Counted from the first letter of the stretch, positions 35,094 to 45,258 are shown. The stretch: 64,000 nucleotides of DNA from Clostridium_AD sp050717515 (GCF_050717515.1 NZ_JBOITL010000032.1:248001-312000); one strand, 5' to 3'. A program made the numbers and translations. The notes: generated by a model from the sequence alone, not told the origin.

Positions 35094-35443
35094 ATATTAT
35101 TTCTTTACAGGTACCTTAGTGAGTCATGAAGTGGCGCACTTGCTAACGAAAGTAAAGTACAGATGATGGACAATCATACCTCATTTTGATGATTATTGAA
35201 ATTAGTTTAATGTATGTAAAAAAAATACTGTTACATTTAATTAATTACAGTATTGATTAAAAAAACGTATACATTACTAACTTAATATGATAATATAATA
35301 GAAAGATTGCAATTTTCTGAACATTGCAGCATTATGTTTGCACTATCTATTGCAGAAATAACTGCTTCAGAAGTTTATTATTAATTCTATGTGAAAGCAG
35401 AGAGTTAAATTATATAAATAAAATATTTCAGGAGGGATTTTTA

Positions 35444-36520
35444 ATGATAAAACAAAGACTTGATAAGGTTCTAAAGATTATGAGCAAAAAGGAAATACCT
35501 CAAATGATAGTTTCTGACCCAGCAGCAATATTTTATCTTACAGGAAAATGGATTTTTCCAGGAGAGAGAATGCTTGCATTATATATTAATTTAGATGGAA
35601 ACAACAAATTAATTATTAATGAGTTATTTCCAATAAGTGAAGATTTAGGGGTAGAAAAAATATGGTTTAACGATACTCAAAGTCCAGTAAAAATTCTTGC
35701 AGACAATATTGATAAAGAAAGCCCAATGGGTATAGATAAAAATTGGCCAGCACATTTCTTAATAAAATTAATGCAATTAAAGGGCGGAAGCTCATTTGTT
35801 AATGGATCTGAAATTCTTGACAGAGTAAGAATGTGTAAGGATGAAAATGAAAAACAATTAATGAGAGCAGCTTCAAAATTAAATGATAGTGCTATGGGCG
35901 AAATGATAAAAATCGTGCCTGATAAGCATTCTGAAATAAAAATGGGGAAATTACTGGGTGAAATGTGGGATGAAATGGGAACTGAAGGTCATTCCTTTGA
36001 TCCAATTATAGGATATGGTGCAAATGCAGCAGACCCTCATCATGTAATGGATAAGTCAACAGTAAAGCCAGGAGATAGTGTAGTTATTGATATAGGCTGT
36101 AAAATGGATTCATATTGCTCAGATATGACTAGAACTGTTTTCTACAAAAGTGTATCAGACCACAGCAGAGAAGTTTACGAAATTGTTAAAGAAGCAAACA
36201 GAAGAGGAATTGAAAAAGTTAAAGCAGGAGTTAGATTTTGCGATATAGATGCAGCGGCTAGAGATTATATAACAGAAAAAGGCTATGGAAAATACTTCAC
36301 CCATAGACTGGGACATTCAATAGGCATTGAGGTTCATGATTTCGGTGATGTTTCTTCCGTTAATACAGATGTTGTTCAGGTTGGACAAATATTCTCCATA
36401 GAACCAGGTATTTATTTGCCAGGAGACGTAGGAGTTCGTATAGAAGATTTGGTAATAGTAACAGAAGATGGTTGTGAAATATTAAATCATTATACAAAAG
36501 ATTTAATTATTGTAGAATAG
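35444..36520 (+). CDS. M24 family Xaa-Pro dipeptidase/aminopeptidase
   Basis: The 358-residue cytosolic metallopeptidase has a creatinase-like N-terminal domain (about 1-125) and a pita-bread catalytic domain with all metal ligands visible: two Asp (DIGCKMDSYCSDMTRT), His in HRLGHSIGIEVHD, Glu in SIEPGIYLPG and Glu in RIEDLV. It cleaves peptides next to proline. The ATG at 35444 follows CAGGAGGG, so the upstream open frame is ignored. It is followed by a second M24 peptidase and a peptide transporter. Confidence 0.9.
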   Translation: MIKQRLDKVLKIMSKKEIPQMIVSDPAAIFYLTGKWIFPGERMLALYINLDGNNKLIINELFPISEDLGVEKIWFNDTQSPVKILADNIDKESPMGIDKNWPAHFLIKLMQLKGGSSFVNGSEILDRVRMCKDENEKQLMRAASKLNDSAMGEMIKIVPDKHSEIKMGKLLGEMWDEMGTEGHSFDPIIGYGANAADPHHVMDKSTVKPGDSVVIDIGCKMDSYCSDMTRTVFYKSVSDHSREVYEIVKEANRRGIEKVKAGVRFCDIDAAARDYITEKGYGKYFTHRLGHSIGIEVHDFGDVSSVNTDVVQVGQIFSIEPGIYLPGDVGVRIEDLVIVTEDGCEILNHYTKDLIIVE

Positions 36521-36616
36521 AATATTGGGTATTAGATCTAGGTATAATATATGCACTTTTGTTGAACAAACGGAACGGTAACTTACAAGTGAATTTTATG
36601 AAGGGAAGGGAAAGTA

Positions 36617-38416
36617 ATGAATGAAAGTGTAAAAGAAAGAATTTCAAAACTGAGAGCATTTATGGAAGAAAAGGGAATGGATATCTATGTTGTTCCATCC
36701 GCAGATAATCATCAAAGCGAGTATGTAGGAGAATACTTTAAGGCAAGATCCTATGTAACCGGTTTTACGGGCTCTGCCGGAACGGCGGTTATTACAAAAG
36801 ACAAAGTGGGTCTTTGGACGGATGGAAGGTATTTTCTTCAGGCCGAGCATCAGCTTAAAGGGAGTGGAATTAAGCTCTTTAAGATGGGGAATCCTGGAGT
36901 TCCTACTGTACTTCAATACACAGAAACTGAAATGACTAATAATGGAAAACTTGGATTTGATGGACGTCTCATGGCGATGCAAGAAGGGGAAGATTTTGCT
37001 TCGGGACTTGCCCATAAGAATGCTACCATTGAGTATGCCTACGATCTCGTAGGTAAGGTATGGGAAGACCGTCCTAAGATAGCAAATGAACCTGTTTTTC
37101 TTCTTGAGGAAAAGTATTCAGGCGAAAGCAGATTGTCCAAGTTATCTAGGATAAGAGGCACCATGAAAGATACAGGAGCAAACTACCATATCATCACAAC
37201 CTTGGATGATATCGCATGGCTTCTCAATATCCGAGGAAATGATGTTATGTATTCACCGCTAGTGCTATGTTATGCGGTTGTTACCATGGAGAAGGTAGAT
37301 TTGTTCATTGAAGAAAGTAGGATTGATGTAAGTGTCAGGGAAGCTTTAGCCAAAGATGGTGTGGAGTTCAGACCTTATAACGACATTTATGAATTTGTTA
37401 AGGGCTTTGCGGTTGAAGATGTGGTGCTGATTGACCCAGATCGGATTAACTATGCGCTATATAAGAACATTCCAGTTGAGACAAAGAAAATACAAGCAGA
37501 CAATCCTACTATCTTGTTCAAGGCCGTTAAAAATTCTGTGGAGCTTGCCAATATTGAAAAAGCCCACATTAAAGACGGCGTTGCAATTACAAAATTCATG
37601 TATTGGTTGAAAACAAATATTTCAAAAACAAAAATCACAGAAATCAGTGCTTCCGAAAAACTGGAAGAGTTTAGAAAACAGCAGGAGGGTTACTTGTGGC
37701 AAAGCTTCGCGCCAATAAGCGCTTTCAAGGAACATGCAGCCATGATGCACTACTCCGCTACAACTGAAACGGATGTGGAACTTGCGCAGGGACACTTATT
37801 ATTAATGGATACTGGTGGAAACTATTTTGAAGGTACAACTGATATCACCAGAACATTTGCCATTGGCCAGGTGAGCAAAGAACTTAAGCAGCACTTCACG
37901 GCCGTGGCCAGAGGTATGATGAATTTGGCTCGTGCTAAATTCCTATATGGATGCAAAGGCTACAACTTGGATATATTGGCTAGAGAACCCATGTGGAGTC
38001 TTGACCTGGATTATAAATGCGGAACCGGCCATGGTGTGGGCTATTTGCTAAATATTCATGAAGGACCAAGTGGCTTTAGATGGTACATCGTACCATCAAA
38101 GCATGAAACTCAAACATTGGAAGAGGGAATGGTCATAACCGATGAACCTGGCATTTATATAGATGGATCCCATGGCATCCGGATAGAAAATGAGCTCATC
38201 ATCAGAAAAGGCGTTGAAAACGAATCTGGTCAATTTATGCACTTTGATACTGTAACTTATGCTCCAATCGATTTGGATGCCATAGCTGCAGAAGACCTTA
38301 ACCGCGATGAAAAACTGTATTTAAACAGTTATCATAAACTTGTATACGAAAAATTAGCCCAGTACCTGAGTAATGAAGAGAGAGATTGGCTAAAATCCTA
38401 TACAAGAGAAGTTTAA
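36617..38416 (+). CDS. Aminopeptidase P family (M24B) protein, long form
   Basis: The 599-residue protein is of the long three-domain type: two creatinase-like domains (about 1-310), the catalytic M24 domain with DTGGNYFEGTTDITRT, GTGHGVG and EPGIYIDGSHGIRIEN, and a C-terminal M24_C extension. It removes N-terminal residues preceding proline. GGGAAGGG precedes the ATG. It lies between another M24 peptidase and a POT transporter, so imported proline-rich peptides are the likely substrates. G+C is visibly higher than in the upstream M24 gene. Confidence 0.92.
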   Translation: MNESVKERISKLRAFMEEKGMDIYVVPSADNHQSEYVGEYFKARSYVTGFTGSAGTAVITKDKVGLWTDGRYFLQAEHQLKGSGIKLFKMGNPGVPTVLQYTETEMTNNGKLGFDGRLMAMQEGEDFASGLAHKNATIEYAYDLVGKVWEDRPKIANEPVFLLEEKYSGESRLSKLSRIRGTMKDTGANYHIITTLDDIAWLLNIRGNDVMYSPLVLCYAVVTMEKVDLFIEESRIDVSVREALAKDGVEFRPYNDIYEFVKGFAVEDVVLIDPDRINYALYKNIPVETKKIQADNPTILFKAVKNSVELANIEKAHIKDGVAITKFMYWLKTNISKTKITEISASEKLEEFRKQQEGYLWQSFAPISAFKEHAAMMHYSATTETDVELAQGHLLLMDTGGNYFEGTTDITRTFAIGQVSKELKQHFTAVARGMMNLARAKFLYGCKGYNLDILAREPMWSLDLDYKCGTGHGVGYLLNIHEGPSGFRWYIVPSKHETQTLEEGMVITDEPGIYIDGSHGIRIENELIIRKGVENESGQFMHFDTVTYAPIDLDAIAAEDLNRDEKLYLNSYHKLVYEKLAQYLSNEERDWLKSYTREV

Positions 38417-38462
38417 ACAAGAGAAGTTAAACAAAAGAAAAAATTAGTTTAGGGGGAAAATT

Positions 38463-39824
38463 ATGAGTGAAATTGTTGTGAAAAACAAGCGGCCTTTTGG
38501 CTTCTATGTTTGTTGTATCGCGTTCATGTTCGAGAGGATGGCGTATTATTCTGCTAAGTATCTTATCTTTGTTTTTGTTTCGGCTACAATTATAACAGGC
38601 GGATTGGGTCTAACAGTGGTTGAGGCTGCAATTATTCAATCAAATCTTGTTGCATTTACCTATCTTGCGCCTCTTATTGGAGGATATCTTTCAGATAGGC
38701 ACATTGGCGCTAGATACTGTATTCCAGTGGGGCTAGTTTTGATGGCCGTCGGGTATATAGTGGGTGGATCTGCAACGAATGTCTTTACTATGAATGTAAT
38801 GGTGGCACTTGTATCCATCGGTACAGGACTTTTTAAAGGTAACAATGCTGCAATCAGTGGAGCTTTGTTTGAAGACAAAAGTCAGCTGGATTCCGCATTT
38901 TCAGTTCAGTACTCCTTTGTAAATGTGGGATCGCTTATAGGAACAACCGCTATTGGTGTTCTTATAGCTACTACTTTTTCTAAAGGTGATGTTCAGGGAT
39001 TTAGAGCTGCGTTCGTACTGTGTGGTATCATTTGTGTAATTGATGCAGTATGGTTTCTGTTCGGTATGAAATACCTTGGAGAAATAGGTAAAAAACCCTT
39101 CAAAGAAGGCAAGCACATGGAAAAGAAAGTTGTAACTGAAATTAAACCCCTAACAAGAGTGGAAAAAAGAAAGGTCTTTGCTATTGCCTTGATATCAATA
39201 TTTTCTGTTGTGTTTTGGGTGTTCTGGTATCTGACTTATCTGGCCGTTTATGATTACGGTGCTAAGTTCGTTAATCTGAACCTAGGCAGTTTTGCAGTGC
39301 CACTTTCATGGTTCGATTCATTGAACGCTTTTGTATGTATTGTTATGGGACCAGTTTTGGGTATACTGTGGTTCAAGCTGTCAAAGAGGAGTAAAGGGGA
39401 TCTGAGCTTGTTTAAAAAATTGGGTCTAGGTCTTAGTTTACTTGGGATGTCCTTTTTAATGCTTGTAGGTGCAGAAATTTCAAGAGGCACAGGTAAAGCA
39501 AGTATTATTTGGATCATAGCATTTGGTGTGCTCCTCAGTATGGGAGAAATGCTGTTCTCACCACTTGGTAACTCCTTTGTTACTAAATATGCACCCAACA
39601 AGATTTACTCGGTACTTATGGGGGTTTGGATTTTTGCTACGTTTATCGCGGGAAAATCCTATGGTTACCTGTATGGTTTTGCTTCCAAATTCCCGATTAT
39701 ACAAGCATATGTGGTCATTCCAATAATTTTATTTGTATTTGCAGTATTGTTGTTTGTTTTTGACAAAAAGCTCATAAAACTGCTGGAAGATGAAGAACCA
39801 GCCAAAGAAATCAATGTTGTATAA
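38463..39824 (+). CDS. POT/PTR2-family proton-coupled peptide transporter
   Basis: The 453-residue protein has 12 or so membrane segments. The start RPFGFYVCCIAFMFERMAYYSAKY carries the ExxER-like motif of peptide transporters, followed by GGYLSDRHIGARY and SIGTGLFKGNNAA. It imports di- and tripeptides with protons. It lies 46 bp after the M24B peptidase with a TAGGGGGA site, which suggests a peptide uptake and hydrolysis operon. Confidence 0.88.
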   Translation: MSEIVVKNKRPFGFYVCCIAFMFERMAYYSAKYLIFVFVSATIITGGLGLTVVEAAIIQSNLVAFTYLAPLIGGYLSDRHIGARYCIPVGLVLMAVGYIVGGSATNVFTMNVMVALVSIGTGLFKGNNAAISGALFEDKSQLDSAFSVQYSFVNVGSLIGTTAIGVLIATTFSKGDVQGFRAAFVLCGIICVIDAVWFLFGMKYLGEIGKKPFKEGKHMEKKVVTEIKPLTRVEKRKVFAIALISIFSVVFWVFWYLTYLAVYDYGAKFVNLNLGSFAVPLSWFDSLNAFVCIVMGPVLGILWFKLSKRSKGDLSLFKKLGLGLSLLGMSFLMLVGAEISRGTGKASIIWIIAFGVLLSMGEMLFSPLGNSFVTKYAPNKIYSVLMGVWIFATFIAGKSYGYLYGFASKFPIIQAYVVIPIILFVFAVLLFVFDKKLIKLLEDEEPAKEINVV

Positions 39825-39841
39825 CAAGTTTATTTTATAAT

Positions 39842-39882
39842 AAAAAAAGTGGCTTCTGTCTTGTACAGTAGTCATTTTTTTA
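39842..39882 (+). terminator. Terminator after the peptide transporter
   Basis: An imperfect hairpin (CTGT...ACAG core with outer A/T arms) ends in T7. Confidence 0.65.
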
Positions 39883-39911
39883 TGTAAAAAAATAAAATAT
39901 ATGTAAAATTT

Positions 39912-40157
39912 TTTTGGATAATTGCGTATGACCTTTGGAATTTTGCTTATGTTTATAACTGCATTCCGGACCATTCATTCTATTCAGGTGCAGCATTATT
40001 GGTTGTTAGTGCATTAGCCCTTTCAGCTAATGTTGCAGTAGTGACTTTTCATTTTGGTAGAGTAATTAAAAATAAACGAAACCCATTTAAAGATGAGATT
40101 TACAAAGATTTAAAACAGTACAAACAAATCCTATCTGAAAATAAATTAAATTTTTAA
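39912..40157 (+). pseudogene. DUF5692-like membrane protein, C-terminal stump
   Basis: The frame starts FWIIAYDLWNFAYVYNC, identical over most of these residues to WIIAYDLWNFAYVYNC in the intact gene at 44288-45208. It then ends with RVIKNKRNPFKDEIYKD against TIVKNKKNPLKDELYTN there. About 60 residues between these blocks in the intact gene are reduced to about 35. No start codon or first half exists. It directly follows the POT terminator. Confidence 0.82.
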
Positions 40158-40303
40158 AGTTATACATCGATGGTAATTATATCAATTCAATTAAAATGAA
40201 AAAAACCCTCTAATAAATCATATCATGTATCGTATATAAAAGTGAAATGATAAATATGGGATAATGATTAATAATTGTTATTTACATAAGAGGAGGAATT
40301 AGC

Positions 40304-41005
40304 ATGAAAAAGGCAAAATTAAGTTTATTTGTACTAGCTTTAACATTATCAATGGGTGTATCATCTGGGGTTTATGCTTTTGAACAAAATAAAACTACTA
40401 AGGGTGTAAAATCAACTTCTGTAGCACAAAAAATAGATTTCAAAGATGCAAAAACTCAGAAATGGGAAGCAAAATTCCTTAAAAATCATGAAGACAAGAA
40501 AAATTTTGAAAAGTGTCACAAAGACTTTAAAAAGGGAAAAGAACATAAATACGACAAAATTAAGCCAGTTATAAGTGTAGCAGATAAAGCAGCTTTAAAG
40601 GTTAAAATAGATAAAATAGCAACAATTAAAGATGCTAATAAAGTCTTGAAAACTACAATTATTAAAAATGCAGAAGCAGCCAAGGTAGAATTAAAAAGAA
40701 TTGAAGATAGTAAGATAGTATTAGATCCATTAGTAAAAACTGAAGCTGATTCAGTTTTGTTAGCGGTAAAAGATACAACTACTAAGGAAGCTTGTGTAAA
40801 GCCAGTAGTTTCAACAGTTGTAGTACCTGTAATACCAATAGTTGATCCTACAGTACCAGCAGTACCTGTAGAGAAAAATTATCTAGAAAAATTAAATGAA
40901 AGATTAGACAATGTATTTCAAAAGTCTACAGAAAAAAACACACAGTTAAATACTTTAGGAACTAGACTTTTAAATCTTTTAAATGCTTTAACACTTATAA
41001 AATAG
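40304..41005 (+). CDS. Secreted protein of unknown function, Lys-rich with Pro/Val linker
   Basis: The 233-residue exported protein has a signal peptide (MKKAKLSLFVLALTLSM ... GVYAFE), a strongly charged Lys/Asp-rich body, a helical stretch (about 95-165), a Val-Pro-rich linker (VVPVIPIVDPTVPAVPVE near 185) and a closing helix of about 35 residues that may form a coiled coil. No family is recognised. AGAGGAGGAA precedes the ATG and a terminator follows at 41015. It is monocistronic. Confidence 0.65.
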   Translation: MKKAKLSLFVLALTLSMGVSSGVYAFEQNKTTKGVKSTSVAQKIDFKDAKTQKWEAKFLKNHEDKKNFEKCHKDFKKGKEHKYDKIKPVISVADKAALKVKIDKIATIKDANKVLKTTIIKNAEAAKVELKRIEDSKIVLDPLVKTEADSVLLAVKDTTTKEACVKPVVSTVVVPVIPIVDPTVPAVPVEKNYLEKLNERLDNVFQKSTEKNTQLNTLGTRLLNLLNALTLIK

Positions 41006-41014
41006 AATATTTGT

Positions 41015-41049
41015 AAAAAAAGTCTTGAATTAATTCAGGACTTTTTTTT
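41015..41049 (+). terminator. Terminator of the secreted-protein gene
   Basis: Arms aaaaaaagtcttgaat and attcaggacttttttt pair with one G-U and end in a T-run. Confidence 0.8.
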
Positions 41050-41244
41050 ATTTGCAAGTATTATAAATACAAGAGTTTTCATATATTACAATGTAAAAAA
41101 GGGTATAATAAATTGACAGAAGCAGACACTAAAAGTGGCTGCCTTGTGTTGGTATAGAAAGTAGATAACTAAAAGTATAATAGAATGGCATGATTTTGCT
41201 TTATGTAAAATAAAAAGATATAAGAAGAAAGGAGAGGAGAAAGG

Positions 41245-42720
41245 ATGACAGAGACAAAGAGAGTAATAGAAACAGGATGGAACTTAGACAACAGTTATGC
41301 TCGTCTACCAGAATCATTTTTCAACATAATAAAACCAAACCCAGTATGCTTACCGAAGTTGATCATTCTCAATTATTCCTTGGCAACATCTCTTGGTCTT
41401 AACGTCCAGGCGTTGCAAAACAATGATGGCATAGCGGTGCTTGCTGGTAACCAGGTTCCAAAAGGAACGGTGCCTCTTGCCCAGGCTTACGCAGGGCATC
41501 AATTCGGGCACTTTACTATGCTGGGTGATGGCAGGGCTATGCTTATTGGCGAACAGATCACGCCTTTAGGTGAAAGATTTGATATTCAGCTCAAGGGTTC
41601 AGGTAAAACGCCATACTCCCGAGGTGGAGATGGTCGAGCATCACTTGGACCGATGCTACGCGAATACATTATTAGCGAAGCAATGCATGCGATTGGTATT
41701 GACACCACCCGCAGCCTAGCAGTGGTGACAACCGGTGAATTAGTAATACGAGAAACCGAGCAACTTGGTGCAATTATGACTCGCGTGGCTACCAGTCATA
41801 TAAGAGTCGGCACCTTTCAATATGTTTCAAAATGGGGTACAGCTCTGGATCTTCGGGCCATTGCTGATTACACATTGCAAAGACATTTTCCAGAGGGTGA
41901 TGCGGGTGGGAACCAATATCTTTTCCTACTTCGGGAAGTAATTAAGCGTCAAGCCTCGCTGATTGCCAAATGGCAACTGGTTGGCTTTATTCACGGGGTG
42001 ATGAACACGGACAACATGGCCATTAGTGGAGAAACTATTGATTATGGTCCTTGTGCCTTCATGGATGCCTATGACCCAGAAACGGTATTCAGTTCCATCG
42101 ACATTCAAGGCCGATATGCCTATGGCAATCAGCCTAATATTGCAGAGTGGAATCTTGCGCGATTTGCTGAAACCCTGTTGCCACTGCTACATGTTAATCA
42201 GGAGCAGGCTATCAAAATAGCTCAGGAAGCAATTTCGGATTTTACTGAGTTGTATCACTGCAATTGGATCACGGGAATGAGAGCAAAACTGGGAATATTT
42301 AATGAGGAGTTGCAGGATGAAGTCCTTATTGAAGGCCTCCTTAGTTTGATGCAGAAGTATCATTCTGACTATACCAATACCTTCCTCTCATTAACTTTTG
42401 ATACACGGGGGGATACGGCCCTATTTGGCAGCATAGAATTTGCTAATTGGTATGAGTTGTGGCAAGCGAGACTAGGGAGACAGAAAGAACAGAAAGACTC
42501 CTCCAATCAGTTGATGCGGAGTTCAAATCCAGCTCTAATCCCTCGTAACCACCAGGTAGAAGCTGCACTAGAAGCTGCAGTGAAACAAGGAGATTATAGC
42601 GTGATGGAGCATCTTTTAGATGTTCTGAAAGACCCCTATGCGCACTCCACAAAGCAGATTGATTACTCTACACTGCCTGCGATATCAACCCGTCCTTATC
42701 GAACATTTTGCGGTACTTAA
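41245..42720 (+). CDS. selO: SelO/YdiU-family protein adenylyltransferase
   Basis: The 491-residue protein is a pseudokinase-fold enzyme that transfers AMP to proteins. It contains LAQAYAGHQFG, the lysine motif QLKGSGKTPYSRGGDGRASLG, and the metal-binding HGVMNTDNMAI and DYGPCAFMD. All active-site positions known in the family appear present. It ends in TFCGT, with Cys and no selenocysteine codon. GAAAGGAG precedes the ATG. The base composition is clearly richer in G and C than the flanking genes, which suggests acquisition from another lineage. Confidence 0.92.
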   Translation: MTETKRVIETGWNLDNSYARLPESFFNIIKPNPVCLPKLIILNYSLATSLGLNVQALQNNDGIAVLAGNQVPKGTVPLAQAYAGHQFGHFTMLGDGRAMLIGEQITPLGERFDIQLKGSGKTPYSRGGDGRASLGPMLREYIISEAMHAIGIDTTRSLAVVTTGELVIRETEQLGAIMTRVATSHIRVGTFQYVSKWGTALDLRAIADYTLQRHFPEGDAGGNQYLFLLREVIKRQASLIAKWQLVGFIHGVMNTDNMAISGETIDYGPCAFMDAYDPETVFSSIDIQGRYAYGNQPNIAEWNLARFAETLLPLLHVNQEQAIKIAQEAISDFTELYHCNWITGMRAKLGIFNEELQDEVLIEGLLSLMQKYHSDYTNTFLSLTFDTRGDTALFGSIEFANWYELWQARLGRQKEQKDSSNQLMRSSNPALIPRNHQVEAALEAAVKQGDYSVMEHLLDVLKDPYAHSTKQIDYSTLPAISTRPYRTFCGT

Positions 42721-42795
42721 TATATAAGCATTAGAGCAGCTAGCTGACCAAGAAGAAAATTATAATAAATGTTTACACAAAAGGGGGATACGGGT

Positions 42796-43938
42796 GTGAA
42801 GTATACCGAATATGGAAAAACTGAAAAAAAGGTTTCTGTAGTGGGATTTGGAGGCTTAAGATTTGACTTAAGTAAAAGTAATGAAGAAAATGCAGAATTA
42901 ATTAAATATGCCTATAGTAAAGGAATAAACTATTTTGATACAGCTCCTGGATATTGTGATGATAGAAGCGAGGATATATTTGGTGTTGCTTTTAGAGAAA
43001 TGATAAAAGAAGGAAAATTAGATTTTATTGTTTCTACTAAGGGAAAACCTAAGGTGTATGATACTGCAGAAAAGGCAGTTAATGCTGTAAAGACCTCTTT
43101 AAAGAGATTAGGAGTTCCTAAAATTCATTTTTATCATGTTTGGTGTATAAGAAAGATGGAACACTATGAATTGTGTATGAAAAGTGGAGGTCAATACGAG
43201 GGATTACTTAAATGTAAAGAAGAGGGTTTGATAGATCATATTGTTTTTTCCTCCCATCAACCAGGTGAAGAAGTAATAAAGGTGCTAGATGAAAATAAGT
43301 TTGAAGGAGTTACCATGGGAATTAATTTACTGAACTTCCCGTATAGATGGAAGGGAGTAACTCATGCTTATAAAAATGAGTATGGTGTTGTAGCAATGAA
43401 TCCTTTAAGTGGGGGTTCTATTCCCAGGCATGAAAAAGAATTAGCTTTTTTAACAAAAGAGGTCGAAACAGCCACACAATTAGCATTGAGATTTAATATA
43501 TCTAGTCCTGAGATTACTATAACTTTAGTTGGCTTTGGAAGCAAGCACGATATTGATGAAGCTTGCAGGATAGCCGATGAAGCAAAGCCTTTTACAAAAG
43601 GAGATATTAATAAGCTGAAAAATGTATTAGGCGAAAATATGAATGAGATTTGTACAGGCTGCGGATATTGTAAAGTTTGTCCAAAAGGAATTAATATACC
43701 AGGATACATGTTGTTTTACAATGAAAAACAAATGTTTAAGAAAAGTGATGAAGAAATGATTAAGTCTGTTTATGGCTTAGAATATTGGAATTACTCTATG
43801 AGTAATAAGAAATTTGCGAATGAATGCGTTAAGTGTGGCAAGTGTGAAGAAGAATGCACCCAACACCTTCCTATAATAGATAGGTTAAAACAAATTGCGG
43901 AATGGGAAGAAAAAGGAACTAATGATGTAACTGTATAA
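42796..43938 (+). CDS. Aldo/keto reductase with C-terminal 4Fe-4S clusters
   Basis: The 380-residue protein has an AKR barrel (about 1-265) with FDTAPGYCDD at the active site and IHFYHVWCI in the barrel strand. A ferredoxin-like tail carries CTGCGYCKVCPKG near 285 and CVKCGKCEEEC near 347. This two-part build is common in clostridial oxidoreductases of unknown substrate. It starts at GTG (42796) 8 bp after AAAGGGGG; the ATG at 42769 lies before that site. It follows selO by 75 bp but composition differs, and a terminator follows at 44073. Confidence 0.85.
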   Translation: MKYTEYGKTEKKVSVVGFGGLRFDLSKSNEENAELIKYAYSKGINYFDTAPGYCDDRSEDIFGVAFREMIKEGKLDFIVSTKGKPKVYDTAEKAVNAVKTSLKRLGVPKIHFYHVWCIRKMEHYELCMKSGGQYEGLLKCKEEGLIDHIVFSSHQPGEEVIKVLDENKFEGVTMGINLLNFPYRWKGVTHAYKNEYGVVAMNPLSGGSIPRHEKELAFLTKEVETATQLALRFNISSPEITITLVGFGSKHDIDEACRIADEAKPFTKGDINKLKNVLGENMNEICTGCGYCKVCPKGINIPGYMLFYNEKQMFKKSDEEMIKSVYGLEYWNYSMSNKKFANECVKCGKCEEECTQHLPIIDRLKQIAEWEEKGTNDVTV

Positions 43939-44072
43939 GGTACCTATCAAAATTTGTAAAGTCAATTAAAGATCATAAAATATAAAAAGTTAAGTTTGGT
44001 AAAAAGGTATATATGGATAGTTCGTCTAATGCTAGGAGTAATTATTTCATCTTGGCTTAGATAATGGACTGG

Positions 44073-44104
44073 AAGGCAGCTTCTATAAGTAGAAGCTGCC
44101 TTTT
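44073..44104 (+). terminator. Terminator after the aldo/keto reductase
   Basis: Arms aaggcagcttct and agaagctgcctt pair perfectly around a 6 bp loop and run into TT. The rest of 43939-44287 is AT-rich with no gene seen. Confidence 0.75.
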
Positions 44105-44287
44105 AGTTTACAAATTTTACGCTTTATTATCCTAATTAGAACATAAATGCTTATTATAAACTCATATGTAAAAATATATACAATGAACTATTATTATGGT
44201 ATTATAATAGAAATTAGATTAACAAAAAATTAACTTATTTATTATTTGTGACCAATCGTTTTTTATGAAAGTTTAGGGGGTATAATA

Positions 44288-45208
44288 ATGTTTTTATTTG
44301 AATCTATTCCTTTGTATTCATGGTTAGTTTGGATATGTATTTTAGCAGGTCTTATGATTTTTAATGAAATAACCCGCTATAACATGCAAACGGGTATTGC
44401 CTTTTTTATTGTATTACCTATTTTACTTACAATTTTTATTTGGCCAAAAACGTCCGGGATAGGAACAGGATCTCAAACAGCTAACTGGTTTGCATGGGCC
44501 AAAGTTTATTCTGCATTAATAGGATGTTATATTGGTTTGGGAATGCGTTTTTCTAAAAAAATGCAAAGTAAAAAATGGTGTTACATATTGCCACCTGCAA
44601 TTCTTGCAATTAATATATTGGAAGCAGTTGTTCGTGAATTTCAAGTAATGGGTATGAATGGCGTCATAGACGATATGTTCTTCAAGGGTGGACCATGGAA
44701 TGCTATGAATGCAACAGCAGGTATTATTAATATGTTAGCTCTCTGCGGTTGGTTTGGTATTGTTATAAGTAAGGACAAGCATCATGATTTAGTATGGCCT
44801 GATATGATGTGGTTCTGGATTATAGCTTATGATCTTTGGAACTTTGCTTATGTTTACAACTGCGTAACAGACCGTGCATTTTATAGTGCAGCATTGCTTA
44901 TATCCTGTACAATCCCTGCATTTCTAATCAAAAAAGGTGCTTGGGCGCAACATAGAGTTCATACATTAGCACTTTACATGATGCTTATGTTAACAATTCC
45001 AAACTTCTTTGTTAATGGTAAATATGCAGTAGCTTCAACACACAGCTCAACCGCTTATTATACAGTAAGTATTATAGCTTTAGTATTTAATGTTGGAGTT
45101 GCCATTTATCAAATTAGAACAATTGTTAAAAATAAGAAGAATCCTCTTAAAGATGAGTTGTATACAAATCATAAAGACTATCAAGCTATTAGGAATGTAA
45201 ATATTTAA
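44288..45208 (+). CDS. DUF5692-family membrane protein
   Basis: The 306-residue protein has about eight membrane helices and conserved WIIAYDLWNFAYVYNC near 177-193. It ends in a cytosolic KNKKNPLKDELY tail. I recognise it as the DUF5692 type; its function is unknown. TTTAGGGGG lies before the ATG. A 3' remnant of a paralogue is at 39912-40157. It is flanked by terminators and is probably transcribed alone. Confidence 0.75.
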   Translation: MFLFESIPLYSWLVWICILAGLMIFNEITRYNMQTGIAFFIVLPILLTIFIWPKTSGIGTGSQTANWFAWAKVYSALIGCYIGLGMRFSKKMQSKKWCYILPPAILAINILEAVVREFQVMGMNGVIDDMFFKGGPWNAMNATAGIINMLALCGWFGIVISKDKHHDLVWPDMMWFWIIAYDLWNFAYVYNCVTDRAFYSAALLISCTIPAFLIKKGAWAQHRVHTLALYMMLMLTIPNFFVNGKYAVASTHSSTAYYTVSIIALVFNVGVAIYQIRTIVKNKKNPLKDELYTNHKDYQAIRNVNI

Positions 45209-45220
45209 TATATGTTGTTA

Positions 45221-45258
45221 AAAGTGGCTATAAATCATGTAGTCACTTTCAATATTTT
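45221..45258 (+). terminator. Terminator after the DUF5692 gene
   Basis: Arms aaagtggcta and tagtcacttt pair with one G-U around a 9 bp loop, with a T6 tract 7 bp later. Confidence 0.65.
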
